A DNA stretch of 64,000 nt from Pedobacter africanus (GTDB lineage Bacteria; Bacteroidota; Bacteroidia; Sphingobacteriales; Sphingobacteriaceae): the NCBI RefSeq assembly GCF_900176535.1, contig NZ_FWXT01000001.1, forward strand, positions 2,170,001 through 2,234,000. The letters run 5' to 3'. The notes beneath the pieces are model-generated. The model was not told the origin of the DNA. It worked only from the letters and a program-made list of their open reading frames with translations, and searched no databases. The stretch's first letter is position 1. Each line of letters opens with the position of its first letter. Of this stretch, positions 50,232 to 59,468 are shown piece after piece. The translations under genes were made by a program, and so were the position numbers.

Positions 50232-53200
50232 TTAATCATTTCTAACAATGGTAATAAAACCTTTAAATACCCTTGTTCTGTCGCCAAAATCAACAATGTA
50301 ATAATAGGTTCCTTCATTTAGGGCTATGCCATTAAATGTACCGTCCCAGCTGTTATCATAACCTCTTTTGTTATACATCAAACGACCAGATTTGTCAAAA
50401 ATCTTTACCTCATTGTTCGGATAAAAATCGATGTTGTCTATCACCCATTTGTCGTTGTATCCATCTCCATTAGGAGTCAGGATGTTTGCAGCCTTGATTT
50501 TTGCAAAGTCTTCATTTACTACGATAGTAACGCTTTGAGTTTGGATGCATCCGCTGACATTGGTAGCAGTTACAGTATAGGTGGTGGTCTGGCTTGGCCT
50601 TACCGTTAACACAGCACCATTGGTTGAACCAATAATCCCACTGGCATTTGCCCATACATAGCTGGTTCCTCCTATTGCCGTAAGTACAGCTGTTTCACCT
50701 TTGCTTAGGTTTGTACCCTTATCGCTGTTGATGGATACCACCGGCAACGCATTTACAGTAATTACAAAGTTGCGGCTAAAGCTATCTACCCCGCCATTGG
50801 CCGTGCCGCCATTGTCTTTTACGGTTACCGTAACTGTAGCGGTTCCGGCTACGGCACCTGCCTTAACGCGGTAGTTCAAGGTTCCTGTAGCACCGGTTCC
50901 GCTAACAGTGAGCGCATCAAACAGGTTGGCATTACTGCTACTTACTGTTAATGTTGTGGTTTGCGCGCTTTCTGGCCCCGCGCTGATGCCGCTTAAAGCT
51001 ACTGTTTGCGCTGCTGTAGTAAAGCAGATGGTCTGATCGGCAATGGCTGCCAGTGTAGGAATCTCATTTAAATCACTTAAAGCTATGTTCAATACTTTTT
51101 CCAGGCTCAAGCCATATTGCGTAGTGCTTTTTACGCGTACACTATAGCTGGCTTTATTTTCAAAGTTAAGTGACGCTGCAGTATTGATCTTGTTGCCGCT
51201 GATCGCAAATAATGCATTGTCGGTATCGCCTGTGCCTGCAACCAATGTATAGGTAAAAGTGGCACTCGGATCATCTGAAGTACTGCTCAGGGCACCCGCA
51301 TTGGTACCACTCGCACTGTTCTCGTAAAGGGTTATCTCTGCCAGACTGATGTTGGTTGGTGCGCCTCCTTTTACTTTAAGTGTACCTGCAACATAATTGA
51401 AACTATAGTTCGCTGCCGCTGCTCCACTTACCGTAATCGGGTAATCTCCTACCGGGCTTCCGATGGTAGCTGTAGTGCTTACTGTTGGTACTGTGGTCAA
51501 TACAGCATTGGTTTCGCTGTTCACAAATCCGGAATAGCTCACCGTAAGTACAGGATTTGCTGTGCCGGCAAACCGCTCTTTGTTATCCGCGGCAATGGTT
51601 AACAGCGCCTTATTAACGATCAAGGTTTGCTGAGCATTAGCAGCCGCTTTAACCGTGGCATTTCCAGGCTGACTGGCAGTAACTAAAGTGCTTCCTGCTT
51701 TCAGAATGGTGGCGGTATTTCCGCTGATAGAAACCACTGAAGGATCAGCAGCGGTATAAGTTACGGCTAACCCTGCCGAAGAATTGGCATTTCCCAGGGT
51801 AAAGGCTGCACCACCATAGGTTTTAGCTGCTATAGCATTAAAGGTAATGGTTTGATTACCTTTTGGTACGGCTGCAACATCGGTACTTATTGCACTAATG
51901 TTACCGGCCTGGTCTATGGCTTGTATGCGATAATAATAAGTTGTACCATTGGTTAAACCTGTATTTGTATAGGTTGTGCCTCCCGCAGCAACTTCTGTTA
52001 ACAGTATTGCCGGACCGGCAGTTGTACCGGCAAAGATCCTGTACCGGGCAATATCTGTTTCCGGATTGCCTGTCCAGTTCAGCACAACTTCCGCATCACC
52101 CCCTGTTGCAGCAAGCCCTGTCGGAACCCCTGGCGCCTTGGTGTCAATGGTGTAGTTATTGGAAATAGTAGTGCCATTACCGGTATTGCCCGCTACATCA
52201 ATAATGCCTGTGTTGTCTAAAGTGATCAGGTTGCTGGCATCTTCTATTCCAGCTGCCGGCGTTAAAGTTGCCGTCCAGATAATACCACCATCTGATGAAC
52301 TAAGGCCAGTTACCACAGCATTTTCAACACCAAGATCGGCAGTCGAAAAACCTGTAACTGCTTCACTGAAGGTAATGGTAACCGGTGTTGTTTCCCCAGC
52401 ACGTAAAACCGCATTGGCTACCAAAACGCTTGCAGTTGGCCGCTGTGTGTCTATGGCATAATTGTTAGAATTAGTGGTCCCTGTACCTGCATTGCCAGCT
52501 ACATTTTGCACTCCCGTGTTGTCTAAGACAATCAGGTTGGTTGCATCAGTAACGTTGGCAGATGGAGTCAAAGTTGCTGTCCAGGTGATGCCGCCATCCG
52601 TTGAACTTACAACGCTTAGGCCGCCGTTGGCAACAGTAAGGTCTGCATTGCTAAAACCACTAACCGCTTCGCTAAAAGTAATGGTTACCAGCGAGGTTGC
52701 GCCAGCGTTTAAAATTGTATTGGCAACAACAATTGTAGCCGTAGGGCGTACCGTGTTAATGGTGTAATTAGCCGAATTGGTAATGCCTATTCCGGTATTG
52801 CCTGCAAGATCACTAATCCCGGTATTGTTTAAGCTGATCAGATTGCTGGCATCTTTAATACCAGCTGTTGGTGTAAAGGTTGCCGTCCAGGTTACGCCAC
52901 CGTCTGATGAGCTCACATCTGTCAGCGTACCATTGGAGATCGTAAGATCATCGTTAGCAAAACCAGTAACTGCTTCACTAAAGGTGAAGGTAACAAGGGA
53001 ACTCTCTCCTATGCTTAAGGCATTATCTGCCAACACAATTGTTGCCGTTGGCCGCTGGCTGTCAACGCTGTAATTATTAGAATCAGTAGTGCCCGAACCT
53101 GCATTGCCTGCTAAATCCTGCACACCCGTATTGTCTAAAGTGATCAGATTGGTTGGATTCGTAATTCCAGCTGCTGGTGTAAAGGTTGCTGTCCAGGTAA

Positions 53201-55172
53201 TACCCCCGTCTGATGAACTCACTGCGCTCAGCGTACCATTGGCAATGGTAAGGTCTGCATTGGTAAAACCAACAACAGCCTCACTAAAGGTGATGGTTAC
53301 CAATGAAGTTCCTCCAATACCCAAGGCAGTATTGGCTACAATAACAGTGGCTGTGGGGCGTCTCGTATCAATGGCGTAATTATTAGAATTGGCAGTGCCC
53401 GCCCCAACATTACCTGCAGTATTTGTAACACCCGTATTATCTAATACAATCTGGTTGCTTGCATCAGTAATCCCGTTTGTTGGTGTAAAGGTGGCGGTCC
53501 AGGTGATGCCTCCGTCCAATGAACTTACTGCAGTCAGCGTGCCATTTTCAATCGTAAGATCGGCGTTGGTAAAACCGGTAACCACTTCATTAAAGGTAAT
53601 GGTTACCATTGAGGTTCCTCCAATTTTCAACGAAGTATTGGCTACAACTATTGTTGCCGTAGGACGTACCGTGTTAATGGTGTAATTAGCCGAATTGGTC
53701 GTACCCGTTCCGGCATTTCCGGCAAGATCGCTAATCCCGGCATTGTTTAAAGTAATCAGATTACTGGCATCTGCAATACCGGCTGTTGGTGTAAAAATAG
53801 CCGTCCAGGTAATGCCCCCGTCTGATGAGTTCACCGCTGTCATCGTACCGTTTGCAATCGTAAGATCAGCGTTGGTAAAACCGGTAACCGCTTCACTGAA
53901 GGTAATGGTAACGACTGTGGTTTCTCCGGCAGTTAAAACAGGATCGGCAATAACTATTGTTGCAACTGGCCGCTGGCTGTCAATACCGTAATTATTGGAA
54001 TTGGTAATACCTGAACCTGTATTGCCTGCTAAGTCCTGCACGCCTGTGTTATCTAAAGTAATCAGATTGGTTGCATCTGTAATGCCAGCTGATGGTGTAA
54101 AGGTAGCCGTCCAGGTAATCCCACCATCTAATGAACTCACCGCTGTCAGCGAACCGTTTGCAATTGTAAGATCAGCGTTGGTAAAACCAGTAACCGCTTC
54201 ACTAAAGGTAAAGGTAACGAGCGAGGTTCCTCCAACACCCAAGTTGGTATTCGCTACTACAATGGTGGCTGTCGGCCGCTGTGTGTCAATAACGTAATTA
54301 TTGGAATTAGTTGTGCCTGTCCCGGCAATTCCGCTACCATTTGTAACGCCGGCATTATTTAATGCAATTATGTTGGTTGGATCGGTAATTCCAGCTGTCG
54401 GCGTGAATGTCGCTGTCCAGGTTGTGCCCCCGTCTGAGGAACTCACATTACTCAATGTGCCATTGGCTACCGTGAGGTCAGCATTGTCAAAACCGCTAAC
54501 AGCTCCGTTAAAAGTAATGGTTACCAGCGAGCTCTCTCCAATTTTTAATGCATTGTTGGCCACTACAATACTTGCCGTTGGCCCTGGAGGGAGGATCACA
54601 TTGGAGTCTTTTACCCAGGTGAAAGCATCAAAGCCTACATACCGAAAATTACCTCCTAAGGTAATTTGAAGTTCATCAATAACGATATTGCTATAATTTT
54701 GCCCGTTCAGATTCGTCAAATCAATCAACGTGTAACCATTTGTTGAGCCTAAAGAGGTAGCAAACCCGGTGGTTTTGGTCTGGGTAAATTTGGTGATACC
54801 GCTTAATTTACCTGTAACCGTAAGCGTTCCCGCAACGTTCAGGTCCAAGTTGAGTGCAGACAAATACATCCAGAACCGGTTCACCTTAAAAAGGTTTGAG
54901 GTTGTCTTGATACTGAAAGATGGCGGAAAAGCAGAATCATTGGAATTATCAATATATCTGTTATCGTTAGCCACACCGTTCCATCCGGTACCAGGAAAGT
55001 TTCCCTGGATATCAAATACACTAACATGGGAAATAATATTAAATATAACCCCATTATCGGTAAAACTGGTTGAGCCATGGCTTTCTGTCTCAAATTGCTC
55101 GGTAGAGGTCTGTGCCCGAAGCGCTCCGGCCATAGCCAGAAAAACTATCAATAAGTAGTAAACTTTTTTCAT
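50232..55172 (-). CDS. Large type IX-secreted adhesin with tandem Ig-like repeats and gliding-type C-terminal domain
   Basis: This 1646-residue cell-surface protein starts with a signal peptide (residues 1-20, ending ALRAQ). After an N-terminal domain of about 175 residues come eight 102-residue Ig-like repeats (consensus RPTATIVVAN, then VTITFSEAVTGFTNADLT, SSDGGITWTATFTP), then a fibronectin type III domain (starting near TKAPGVPTGL), MBG-like and cadherin-like domains, an Ig-like PKD-type stretch and the C-terminal sorting domain (ILTPNGDGYNDKWVIDNIDF, WDGTFNGIALNEGTYYYIV). The C-terminal domain is that of the gliding-motility/type B type IX sorting signal. It is followed by a PorP/SprF gene. 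Role in adhesion is inferred. Confidence 0.95.
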   Translation of the reverse strand: MKKVYYLLIVFLAMAGALRAQTSTEQFETESHGSTSFTDNGVIFNIISHVSVFDIQGNFPGTGWNGVANDNRYIDNSNDSAFPPSFSIKTTSNLFKVNRFWMYLSALNLDLNVAGTLTVTGKLSGITKFTQTKTTGFATSLGSTNGYTLIDLTNLNGQNYSNIVIDELQITLGGNFRYVGFDAFTWVKDSNVILPPGPTASIVVANNALKIGESSLVTITFNGAVSGFDNADLTVANGTLSNVSSSDGGTTWTATFTPTAGITDPTNIIALNNAGVTNGSGIAGTGTTNSNNYVIDTQRPTATIVVANTNLGVGGTSLVTFTFSEAVTGFTNADLTIANGSLTAVSSLDGGITWTATFTPSAGITDATNLITLDNTGVQDLAGNTGSGITNSNNYGIDSQRPVATIVIADPVLTAGETTVVTITFSEAVTGFTNADLTIANGTMTAVNSSDGGITWTAIFTPTAGIADASNLITLNNAGISDLAGNAGTGTTNSANYTINTVRPTATIVVANTSLKIGGTSMVTITFNEVVTGFTNADLTIENGTLTAVSSLDGGITWTATFTPTNGITDASNQIVLDNTGVTNTAGNVGAGTANSNNYAIDTRRPTATVIVANTALGIGGTSLVTITFSEAVVGFTNADLTIANGTLSAVSSSDGGITWTATFTPAAGITNPTNLITLDNTGVQDLAGNAGSGTTDSNNYSVDSQRPTATIVLADNALSIGESSLVTFTFSEAVTGFANDDLTISNGTLTDVSSSDGGVTWTATFTPTAGIKDASNLISLNNTGISDLAGNTGIGITNSANYTINTVRPTATIVVANTILNAGATSLVTITFSEAVSGFSNADLTVANGGLSVVSSTDGGITWTATLTPSANVTDATNLIVLDNTGVQNVAGNAGTGTTNSNNYAIDTQRPTASVLVANAVLRAGETTPVTITFSEAVTGFSTADLGVENAVVTGLSSSDGGIIWTATLTPAAGIEDASNLITLDNTGIIDVAGNTGNGTTISNNYTIDTKAPGVPTGLAATGGDAEVVLNWTGNPETDIARYRIFAGTTAGPAILLTEVAAGGTTYTNTGLTNGTTYYYRIQAIDQAGNISAISTDVAAVPKGNQTITFNAIAAKTYGGAAFTLGNANSSAGLAVTYTAADPSVVSISGNTATILKAGSTLVTASQPGNATVKAAANAQQTLIVNKALLTIAADNKERFAGTANPVLTVSYSGFVNSETNAVLTTVPTVSTTATIGSPVGDYPITVSGAAAANYSFNYVAGTLKVKGGAPTNISLAEITLYENSASGTNAGALSSTSDDPSATFTYTLVAGTGDTDNALFAISGNKINTAASLNFENKASYSVRVKSTTQYGLSLEKVLNIALSDLNEIPTLAAIADQTICFTTAAQTVALSGISAGPESAQTTTLTVSSSNANLFDALTVSGTGATGTLNYRVKAGAVAGTATVTVTVKDNGGTANGGVDSFSRNFVITVNALPVVSINSDKGTNLSKGETAVLTAIGGTSYVWANASGIIGSTNGAVLTVRPSQTTTYTVTATNVSGCIQTQSVTIVVNEDFAKIKAANILTPNGDGYNDKWVIDNIDFYPNNEVKIFDKSGRLMYNKRGYDNSWDGTFNGIALNEGTYYYIVDFGDRTRVFKGFITIVRND
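52143..54590 (-). repeat. Eight tandem 306-bp Ig-like repeats, three-repeat super-period
   Basis: Eight in-frame units of 102 residues lie head to tail. Units 2 and 5, 3 and 6, and 4 and 7 resemble each other most at their ends: units 3 and 6 end NSANYTINTVRP, 2 and 5 are followed by SQRP. Identical DNA stretches recur 918 bp apart (for example at 52747 and 53665, and near 53050 and 53968), which is three units. This points to block duplication of a three-unit segment. Confidence 0.9.
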
Positions 55173-55303
55173 TTATTTCATTTAATTAACAAACAGGGAT
55201 TGAACATGCAGAAGTATTCACGATTTATATCGTATACAGGCATTAACTGGAATTAACAGGAAAGAGCGTATATTTCATAGTGATGAGCTAGATTTAACTA
55301 CAT

Positions 55304-55336
55304 CAAAAATATGTAAAAAAAAATTTGCCAATCAAG
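55304..55336 (-). promoter_or_regulatory. Candidate promoter of the adhesin gene
   Basis: On the minus strand TATTTTTG (55304-55311) matches the -7 TAnnTTTG consensus, and a partial -33 element (CTTG, 55333-55336) lies 21 bases upstream. The leader would be about 125 bases long. The -33 match is imperfect. Confidence 0.4.
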
Positions 55337-55458
55337 ATAAATACAGCTTAATCTCAATTAAATATGTTTAATTAATTATAGTTTTATTTTACACAGTTCG
55401 GGCAAGCCTCGGAAGAAAAAGACAATAAAAAGCTAATATTCAAAACATTAGCCTACAT

Positions 55459-55484
55459 AAAAAACCAGCTGCTTACGCAGCTGG
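55459..55484 (-). terminator. Rho-independent terminator of the glycan-utilization locus
   Basis: A perfect 8-bp G/C-rich stem (arms 55465-55472 and 55477-55484, CCAGCTGC/GCAGCTGG) with a 4-base loop lies 60 bases after the DUF2264 stop codon. On the minus strand it is followed by six T. It ends the locus transcript. Confidence 0.85.
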
Positions 55485-55544
55485 AGCAGACCACATCGCA
55501 CATGTAAAATTTGAGTTACATAGCAAGAAAACCAATCAAATGTG

Positions 55545-56798
55545 CTAGTAATCTACATGATAATCTTTGGCAAAACCTTTTCCGGCCCAGGCCTGTTTTG
55601 CAGTCCATGCTACAGGAGCGCCTGTCCAGAACTCATGATCTGCAGGCAGCCCTAATGGCAGGAACGATAATGTAGCCATGTACAAACTACCTGTAGAGGT
55701 ATAATAATCGGCAATTTCGGGTTCATGCCCACAAAAGCCCAGCTGTAACCAACCATTTTTATCAAAAGTTCCTGGTGTTTCGTACATGTTCTGCTTTACC
55801 TTGGTGAGCGCGCAACGTACCTGGGCCGGTTTTATTCCTGCCGGCAGTTTTTCCATAAGGGACACCTGGGCCAGCACCTGAAACGCACCGGTTCGGTAAG
55901 TGATGGAACGCCCTATAGGCGGATAAGTTCCCTCTGGTGAGATCATACGCTCCTGCCCTACTGCATGCCGCTGCATACGTTTTAAGGCCAGATCATACAC
56001 TTTTTGTTCCACCAGGTTTTTAGCTGCCATTATTGCCAGTGTATCTACCATCATAGAATGGATCACAAAAGAGTTGTAATAATCGAAGGCGTAATTGGGG
56101 CCGTCGCCATACCAGCCATCGCCTTTGTACCATTCGTTCAACATCTTAGGTCCTTCATTTAAACGGACAGTATCAGGCTCTTCGCCTATGGTAAGTAAAA
56201 AAGCTTCTGTAATAGAGCCAAAAAGCAGCCAGTTGCTTTTGAAAGGCTTCCGGTTTCGTAACGACTTGAAGGAAGTAATGATATTGGTTTTAGTTTGCGC
56301 TTCCAGAGGCTCCCACAATGCTTTAGGTGCTCTTAAAAAGGCTTGCGCCAAATAGGCTGCATCTACAATGGGCTGATGGTCTTTTGAAAAATTCAAAGCG
56401 TCGGCACTACCTGGCGTAAAACATTTATTGAGCCCTTTTATGGCCTCATTTCTAAACGATTTTCTTAAAATACCTTCTTTGGTTTCATCATCCGGTAAAG
56501 CCAGCCAGGGCGCAATACCTGCATAGGTACGGCCTACGGCTTCAAGATAAGTAACTGAAGGTGAACGGGAATCAAACGTAGGCGATTTTTCCAGAGGCAT
56601 GTTTTTAATCAGCGTACCATTGGCCAGGTTATGCACTACCGGCCCTGCAATTTTATACAAGAGTTTATACCAGTAATCCCGATCGTTTTTTGCATAGACA
56701 CTTGGTTCATGCTTTTCATCAGCCAATATTCTTTGGGGTATCAGTGTACCCAGTATCCCGGCAAAAGATAAGGCACCTATAAATTTTCTTCTTTCCAT
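55545..56798 (-). CDS. DUF2264 domain protein, exported
   Basis: This 417-residue protein has an N-terminal export signal (MERRKFIGALSFAGILG), with an RR pair that resembles a Tat signal. The rest is an alpha-helical DUF2264 domain: SPSVTYLEAVGRTYAGIAPW, SNWLLFGSITEAFLL, WYKGDGWYGDGPNYAFDYYN, and GQERMISPEGTYPPIGRSIT. DUF2264 proteins occur in Bacteroidota glycan loci and resemble (alpha/alpha)6-barrel glycoside hydrolases; I recall a link with the beta-glucuronidase family GH154 but am not certain. Downstream of GH88/105 by 9 bp and last in the locus. Confidence 0.85.
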   Translation of the reverse strand: MERRKFIGALSFAGILGTLIPQRILADEKHEPSVYAKNDRDYWYKLLYKIAGPVVHNLANGTLIKNMPLEKSPTFDSRSPSVTYLEAVGRTYAGIAPWLALPDDETKEGILRKSFRNEAIKGLNKCFTPGSADALNFSKDHQPIVDAAYLAQAFLRAPKALWEPLEAQTKTNIITSFKSLRNRKPFKSNWLLFGSITEAFLLTIGEEPDTVRLNEGPKMLNEWYKGDGWYGDGPNYAFDYYNSFVIHSMMVDTLAIMAAKNLVEQKVYDLALKRMQRHAVGQERMISPEGTYPPIGRSITYRTGAFQVLAQVSLMEKLPAGIKPAQVRCALTKVKQNMYETPGTFDKNGWLQLGFCGHEPEIADYYTSTGSLYMATLSFLPLGLPADHEFWTGAPVAWTAKQAWAGKGFAKDYHVDY

Positions 56799-56807
56799 AG
56801 TTATTTT

Positions 56808-58004
56808 TTATAAATACCAGTTTTTGTAGCGCAACAATGCCTCCAGGTAATAATAATCGGCATAGGTTAAAGGTACATCTATTTCTGATTTTAAGGGCAG
56901 GGCACCGGTGCTATGCATCAGTAAAAATCCGCCGTTCTCTCCTTGCTTTGCCCTATAAACCGGAGATGACAAGGATGTCAGCATGGTCTCTGCTGCCGAA
57001 ACATAGGTTTTGCGGTCGTTACCGGAGGTATACTGCCCAAGCTCCAGCAAAGCGGATGCGGTAACTGCAGCTGCCGAAGCATCCCTGCAGGTATTTGGCG
57101 TTGCGGGAACATCAAAATCCCAATAAGGCACCATATCTGTCGGCATGTTCGGATGGTTTAGTATAAAGCTGGCTATATGCTGGGCCTGTTTCAAATAGTG
57201 CTTATCCTTCGTAAAGCGGTACATCATTACATAGCCGTACAGCCCCCAGCTTTGTCCGCGGCTCCAGGCCGAGCTATCGGCTGCGCCCTGGGCGGTTCCT
57301 TTTTTCAGTACTGCCCCGGTATTCATGTCATAATCTACCACATGATATGAACTGTAATCGGGGCGGAAATGATTTTCAAGGGAAGTATTGGCATGATTGA
57401 TGGCAATTTCCTTGTATTTTTTATCTCCGCCATTGTCTGTAACCCAGGCCAGTAGCTCCAAGTTCATCATATTGTCAATGATTACGGGCCCGCGCCATTT
57501 TTTACTCGCATTCCAGGACTGGATGACCTTTGCATTTGGGCGGTAACGTGTAATTAAAGATGCTGCAGCAGTGTCAATCGTTGGCCTGTAGGCTTCGTTT
57601 TTTGTAATGCGGTAGGCATTTCCAAAGCTACAGTACATCATAAAACCCAGATCATGGTTGCCGGTATAATGCTTTTCAGGCTCAAGAATGGCTAGCCTGC
57701 TTTCCGCTTCTTTAAGGATGTCAGGATCTTTAGTGTATTCGTAAATATACAGCAGCGCACCCGGGTAAAACCCGCTGCACCACCATTTGGTATCACTGGT
57801 TTCTACCTTATTGGTTTTGGCATAATATGTTTTGGGCATCCTATGAGAAGGTACATTTTTAGCAAGCACTTTATATTGCGTAGCCGCAAACCTGAATTGT
57901 TCATCAATCAGGCTCTTCATCTTTTCTCTGTTCTTTTCGGGTGGCTGCGCAAATGGCATCCCGCTTACCAGTAAAAAACCGGCAATAAGTATCAACTTTC
58001 TCAT
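56808..58004 (-). CDS. Glycoside hydrolase family 88/105, unsaturated uronyl hydrolase
   Basis: This 398-residue enzyme has a signal peptide (residues 1-19, ending GMPFAQ) and an (alpha/alpha)6-barrel of the unsaturated glucuronyl hydrolase type, which removes the unsaturated uronic acid left by polysaccharide lyases. Likely catalytic aspartates are in NHDLGFMMYCSFGNAY and VIIDNMMNLELLAW, and the family segment AWSRGQSWGLYGYVMMYRFT is clear, as is the closing LTYADYYYLEALLRY. I favour GH88 because the motif HDLGFM is closest to that family. It is co-transcribed with GH29 upstream (25-bp gap) and DUF2264 downstream. Confidence 0.9.
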   Translation of the reverse strand: MRKLILIAGFLLVSGMPFAQPPEKNREKMKSLIDEQFRFAATQYKVLAKNVPSHRMPKTYYAKTNKVETSDTKWWCSGFYPGALLYIYEYTKDPDILKEAESRLAILEPEKHYTGNHDLGFMMYCSFGNAYRITKNEAYRPTIDTAAASLITRYRPNAKVIQSWNASKKWRGPVIIDNMMNLELLAWVTDNGGDKKYKEIAINHANTSLENHFRPDYSSYHVVDYDMNTGAVLKKGTAQGAADSSAWSRGQSWGLYGYVMMYRFTKDKHYLKQAQHIASFILNHPNMPTDMVPYWDFDVPATPNTCRDASAAAVTASALLELGQYTSGNDRKTYVSAAETMLTSLSSPVYRAKQGENGGFLLMHSTGALPLKSEIDVPLTYADYYYLEALLRYKNWYL

Positions 58005-58029
58005 GTTTTATTTGTGTGTATTTCTTGCT

Positions 58030-59463
58030 TTATGTTTTTGCCTTGTCGTATGTATTGCCGCTACCCTTTTTTGCGTTAGGCTCCAGCACCACAACAAATG
58101 GCTTTCCGGCTGCTGTGTTTTTAAGGTGGATAAAATATTCTGTACCACTGATCTCTTCAGTATTCAGCAATTGTGCCGGCTGTGCCAGCAGATAAGATTT
58201 ACCTATGCTGGTGTTAGCCGGTAGTTTTACCTTCAGCGCCCCTGAAACCGGAACATTAAACACAATCATATACAGCTTATCGGAACCCGTTTTTTTAGTA
58301 AAATAGCCCCAATCCTGTTTTTCCAGTCCGGCATATTCGCAGTTGTAAATGGCCTCGTTGTTGGTTTTCATCCAGTCTCCAATCTGAGCGGCAAGCTGTT
58401 TTTCCTCTTTCCTTATCGCACCATCGCCCTGCGGGCCAAAGTTGAGCACAAAATTTCCGCCCAGGGAAACACATTTGGCCGTCATTTCCAACAACTCGTT
58501 CGTGGTTTTGATGTGTCCTTTCCAGGCTTTGTTGTAACCCCATTGATTTTCAGGAACAGTCATCACACAATCCCAGTCGTTCCCATGCACATCTTCTATC
58601 TTATTTGGGATTTTACGCTCCCAGCCCTGTTCGTAATCGCCCATTAAAACCCCGTTCGAGTCAAAATGACGTTTTCCATTTTCATCAGCACGGAAGCGGC
58701 TGCCAATAATGAGACCAGGCCTCAGCTTGCGCATCTCGGTTTCCAGCTCATCAGCAAAGGCGGCCTGTTTTACCCAGGATTTGTCCCAGGTACCATCAAA
58801 CCACAACCCTTTAGCTGTTGGGTATAAGGTAAGTAACTCCAGCAGCTGGTTGCGGGTAAACTGTTTAAAACCTTCAAAAGCGATGCTGTCTTCTTTGGTT
58901 TTGATGTCGTAACGCCAGCCGGGGTGATTCCAGTCCATCACCGAAAAATAGAGGATCACATCGATGCCTTGTTTGTCGTAAGCATCAATCAGGGGTTTCA
59001 TAATGTCCTTTTTCCAGGGAGAGTTGGCCACCGTATAATTGGTGTACTTACTCGGCCAAAGGCAGAAACCATCGTGATGTTTGGTGGTAATGGTAACATA
59101 TTTAGCACCCATCTGTTTGGCCGTTGCCGCCCATTCTTCAGCATTGAAGTTTACAGGATTGAACTTGTAAATAAGCGAATCGTAGGTAGATTTCGGGATG
59201 CCGTTCCAGGAACGGATCCATTCCGCCGCACCATTGTATTGTTTACCGTTCCACTCGCCCCCCGGGATGGCATACAAGCCCCAGTGGATGAATTGCCCCA
59301 GTCCATAGCCGCGCCATTTGGCCATTACAGCATCTGTACGTTTGCCAACGCGGTGGCTGCCGTGTTTCAACTGCAGCTTTTCCTGCCCATCGGCCTGCTG
59401 TGCAGAGAGTGCACAGCAGGTAAAGATGAACATATACAAGAAGGTTTTTATGTTTATTTTCAT
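58030..59463 (-). CDS. Alpha-L-fucosidase (GH29)
   Basis: This 477-residue enzyme has a signal peptide (about residues 1-26, ending QQADGQ) and a GH29 (beta/alpha)8 catalytic domain. The motif GQFIHWGLYAIPGGEWNGK, the KYVTITTKHHDGFCLWPS block and the nucleophile aspartate in KGLWFDGTWD (about residue 223) are typical. Other conserved pieces are WDCVMTVPENQWGY and GGNFVLNFGPQGDG, and a C-terminal beta-sandwich follows. It should release alpha-linked fucose from the outside of the target glycan. It lies 5 bp after the SusD gene, so it belongs to that locus. Confidence 0.94.
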   Translation of the reverse strand: MKINIKTFLYMFIFTCCALSAQQADGQEKLQLKHGSHRVGKRTDAVMAKWRGYGLGQFIHWGLYAIPGGEWNGKQYNGAAEWIRSWNGIPKSTYDSLIYKFNPVNFNAEEWAATAKQMGAKYVTITTKHHDGFCLWPSKYTNYTVANSPWKKDIMKPLIDAYDKQGIDVILYFSVMDWNHPGWRYDIKTKEDSIAFEGFKQFTRNQLLELLTLYPTAKGLWFDGTWDKSWVKQAAFADELETEMRKLRPGLIIGSRFRADENGKRHFDSNGVLMGDYEQGWERKIPNKIEDVHGNDWDCVMTVPENQWGYNKAWKGHIKTTNELLEMTAKCVSLGGNFVLNFGPQGDGAIRKEEKQLAAQIGDWMKTNNEAIYNCEYAGLEKQDWGYFTKKTGSDKLYMIVFNVPVSGALKVKLPANTSIGKSYLLAQPAQLLNTEEISGTEYFIHLKNTAAGKPFVVVLEPNAKKGSGNTYDKAKT

Positions 59464-59468
59464 AGTTT

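Larger units (their letters stand above)
55173..55544. other. Intergenic region between adhesin and DUF2264 genes
   Basis: This 372-base AT-rich gap contains no gene I can support. It holds a candidate promoter for the adhesin at 55304-55336 and the terminator of the glycan locus at 55459-55484. Confidence 0.6.

Noticed and set aside
52143..54590. Possible CRISPR-like or non-coding repeat array
   Set aside because: The units are 306 bp long, in one open frame, and encode Ig-like domains with protein-level constraint; there are no short direct repeats with unique spacers.
52159..54669. A regular series of seven or eight plus-strand reading frames of about 100 codons each
   Set aside because: They are the complement of the tandem Ig repeats; the even spacing reflects the 306-bp period of the minus-strand gene, and their translations have no recognisable domain.
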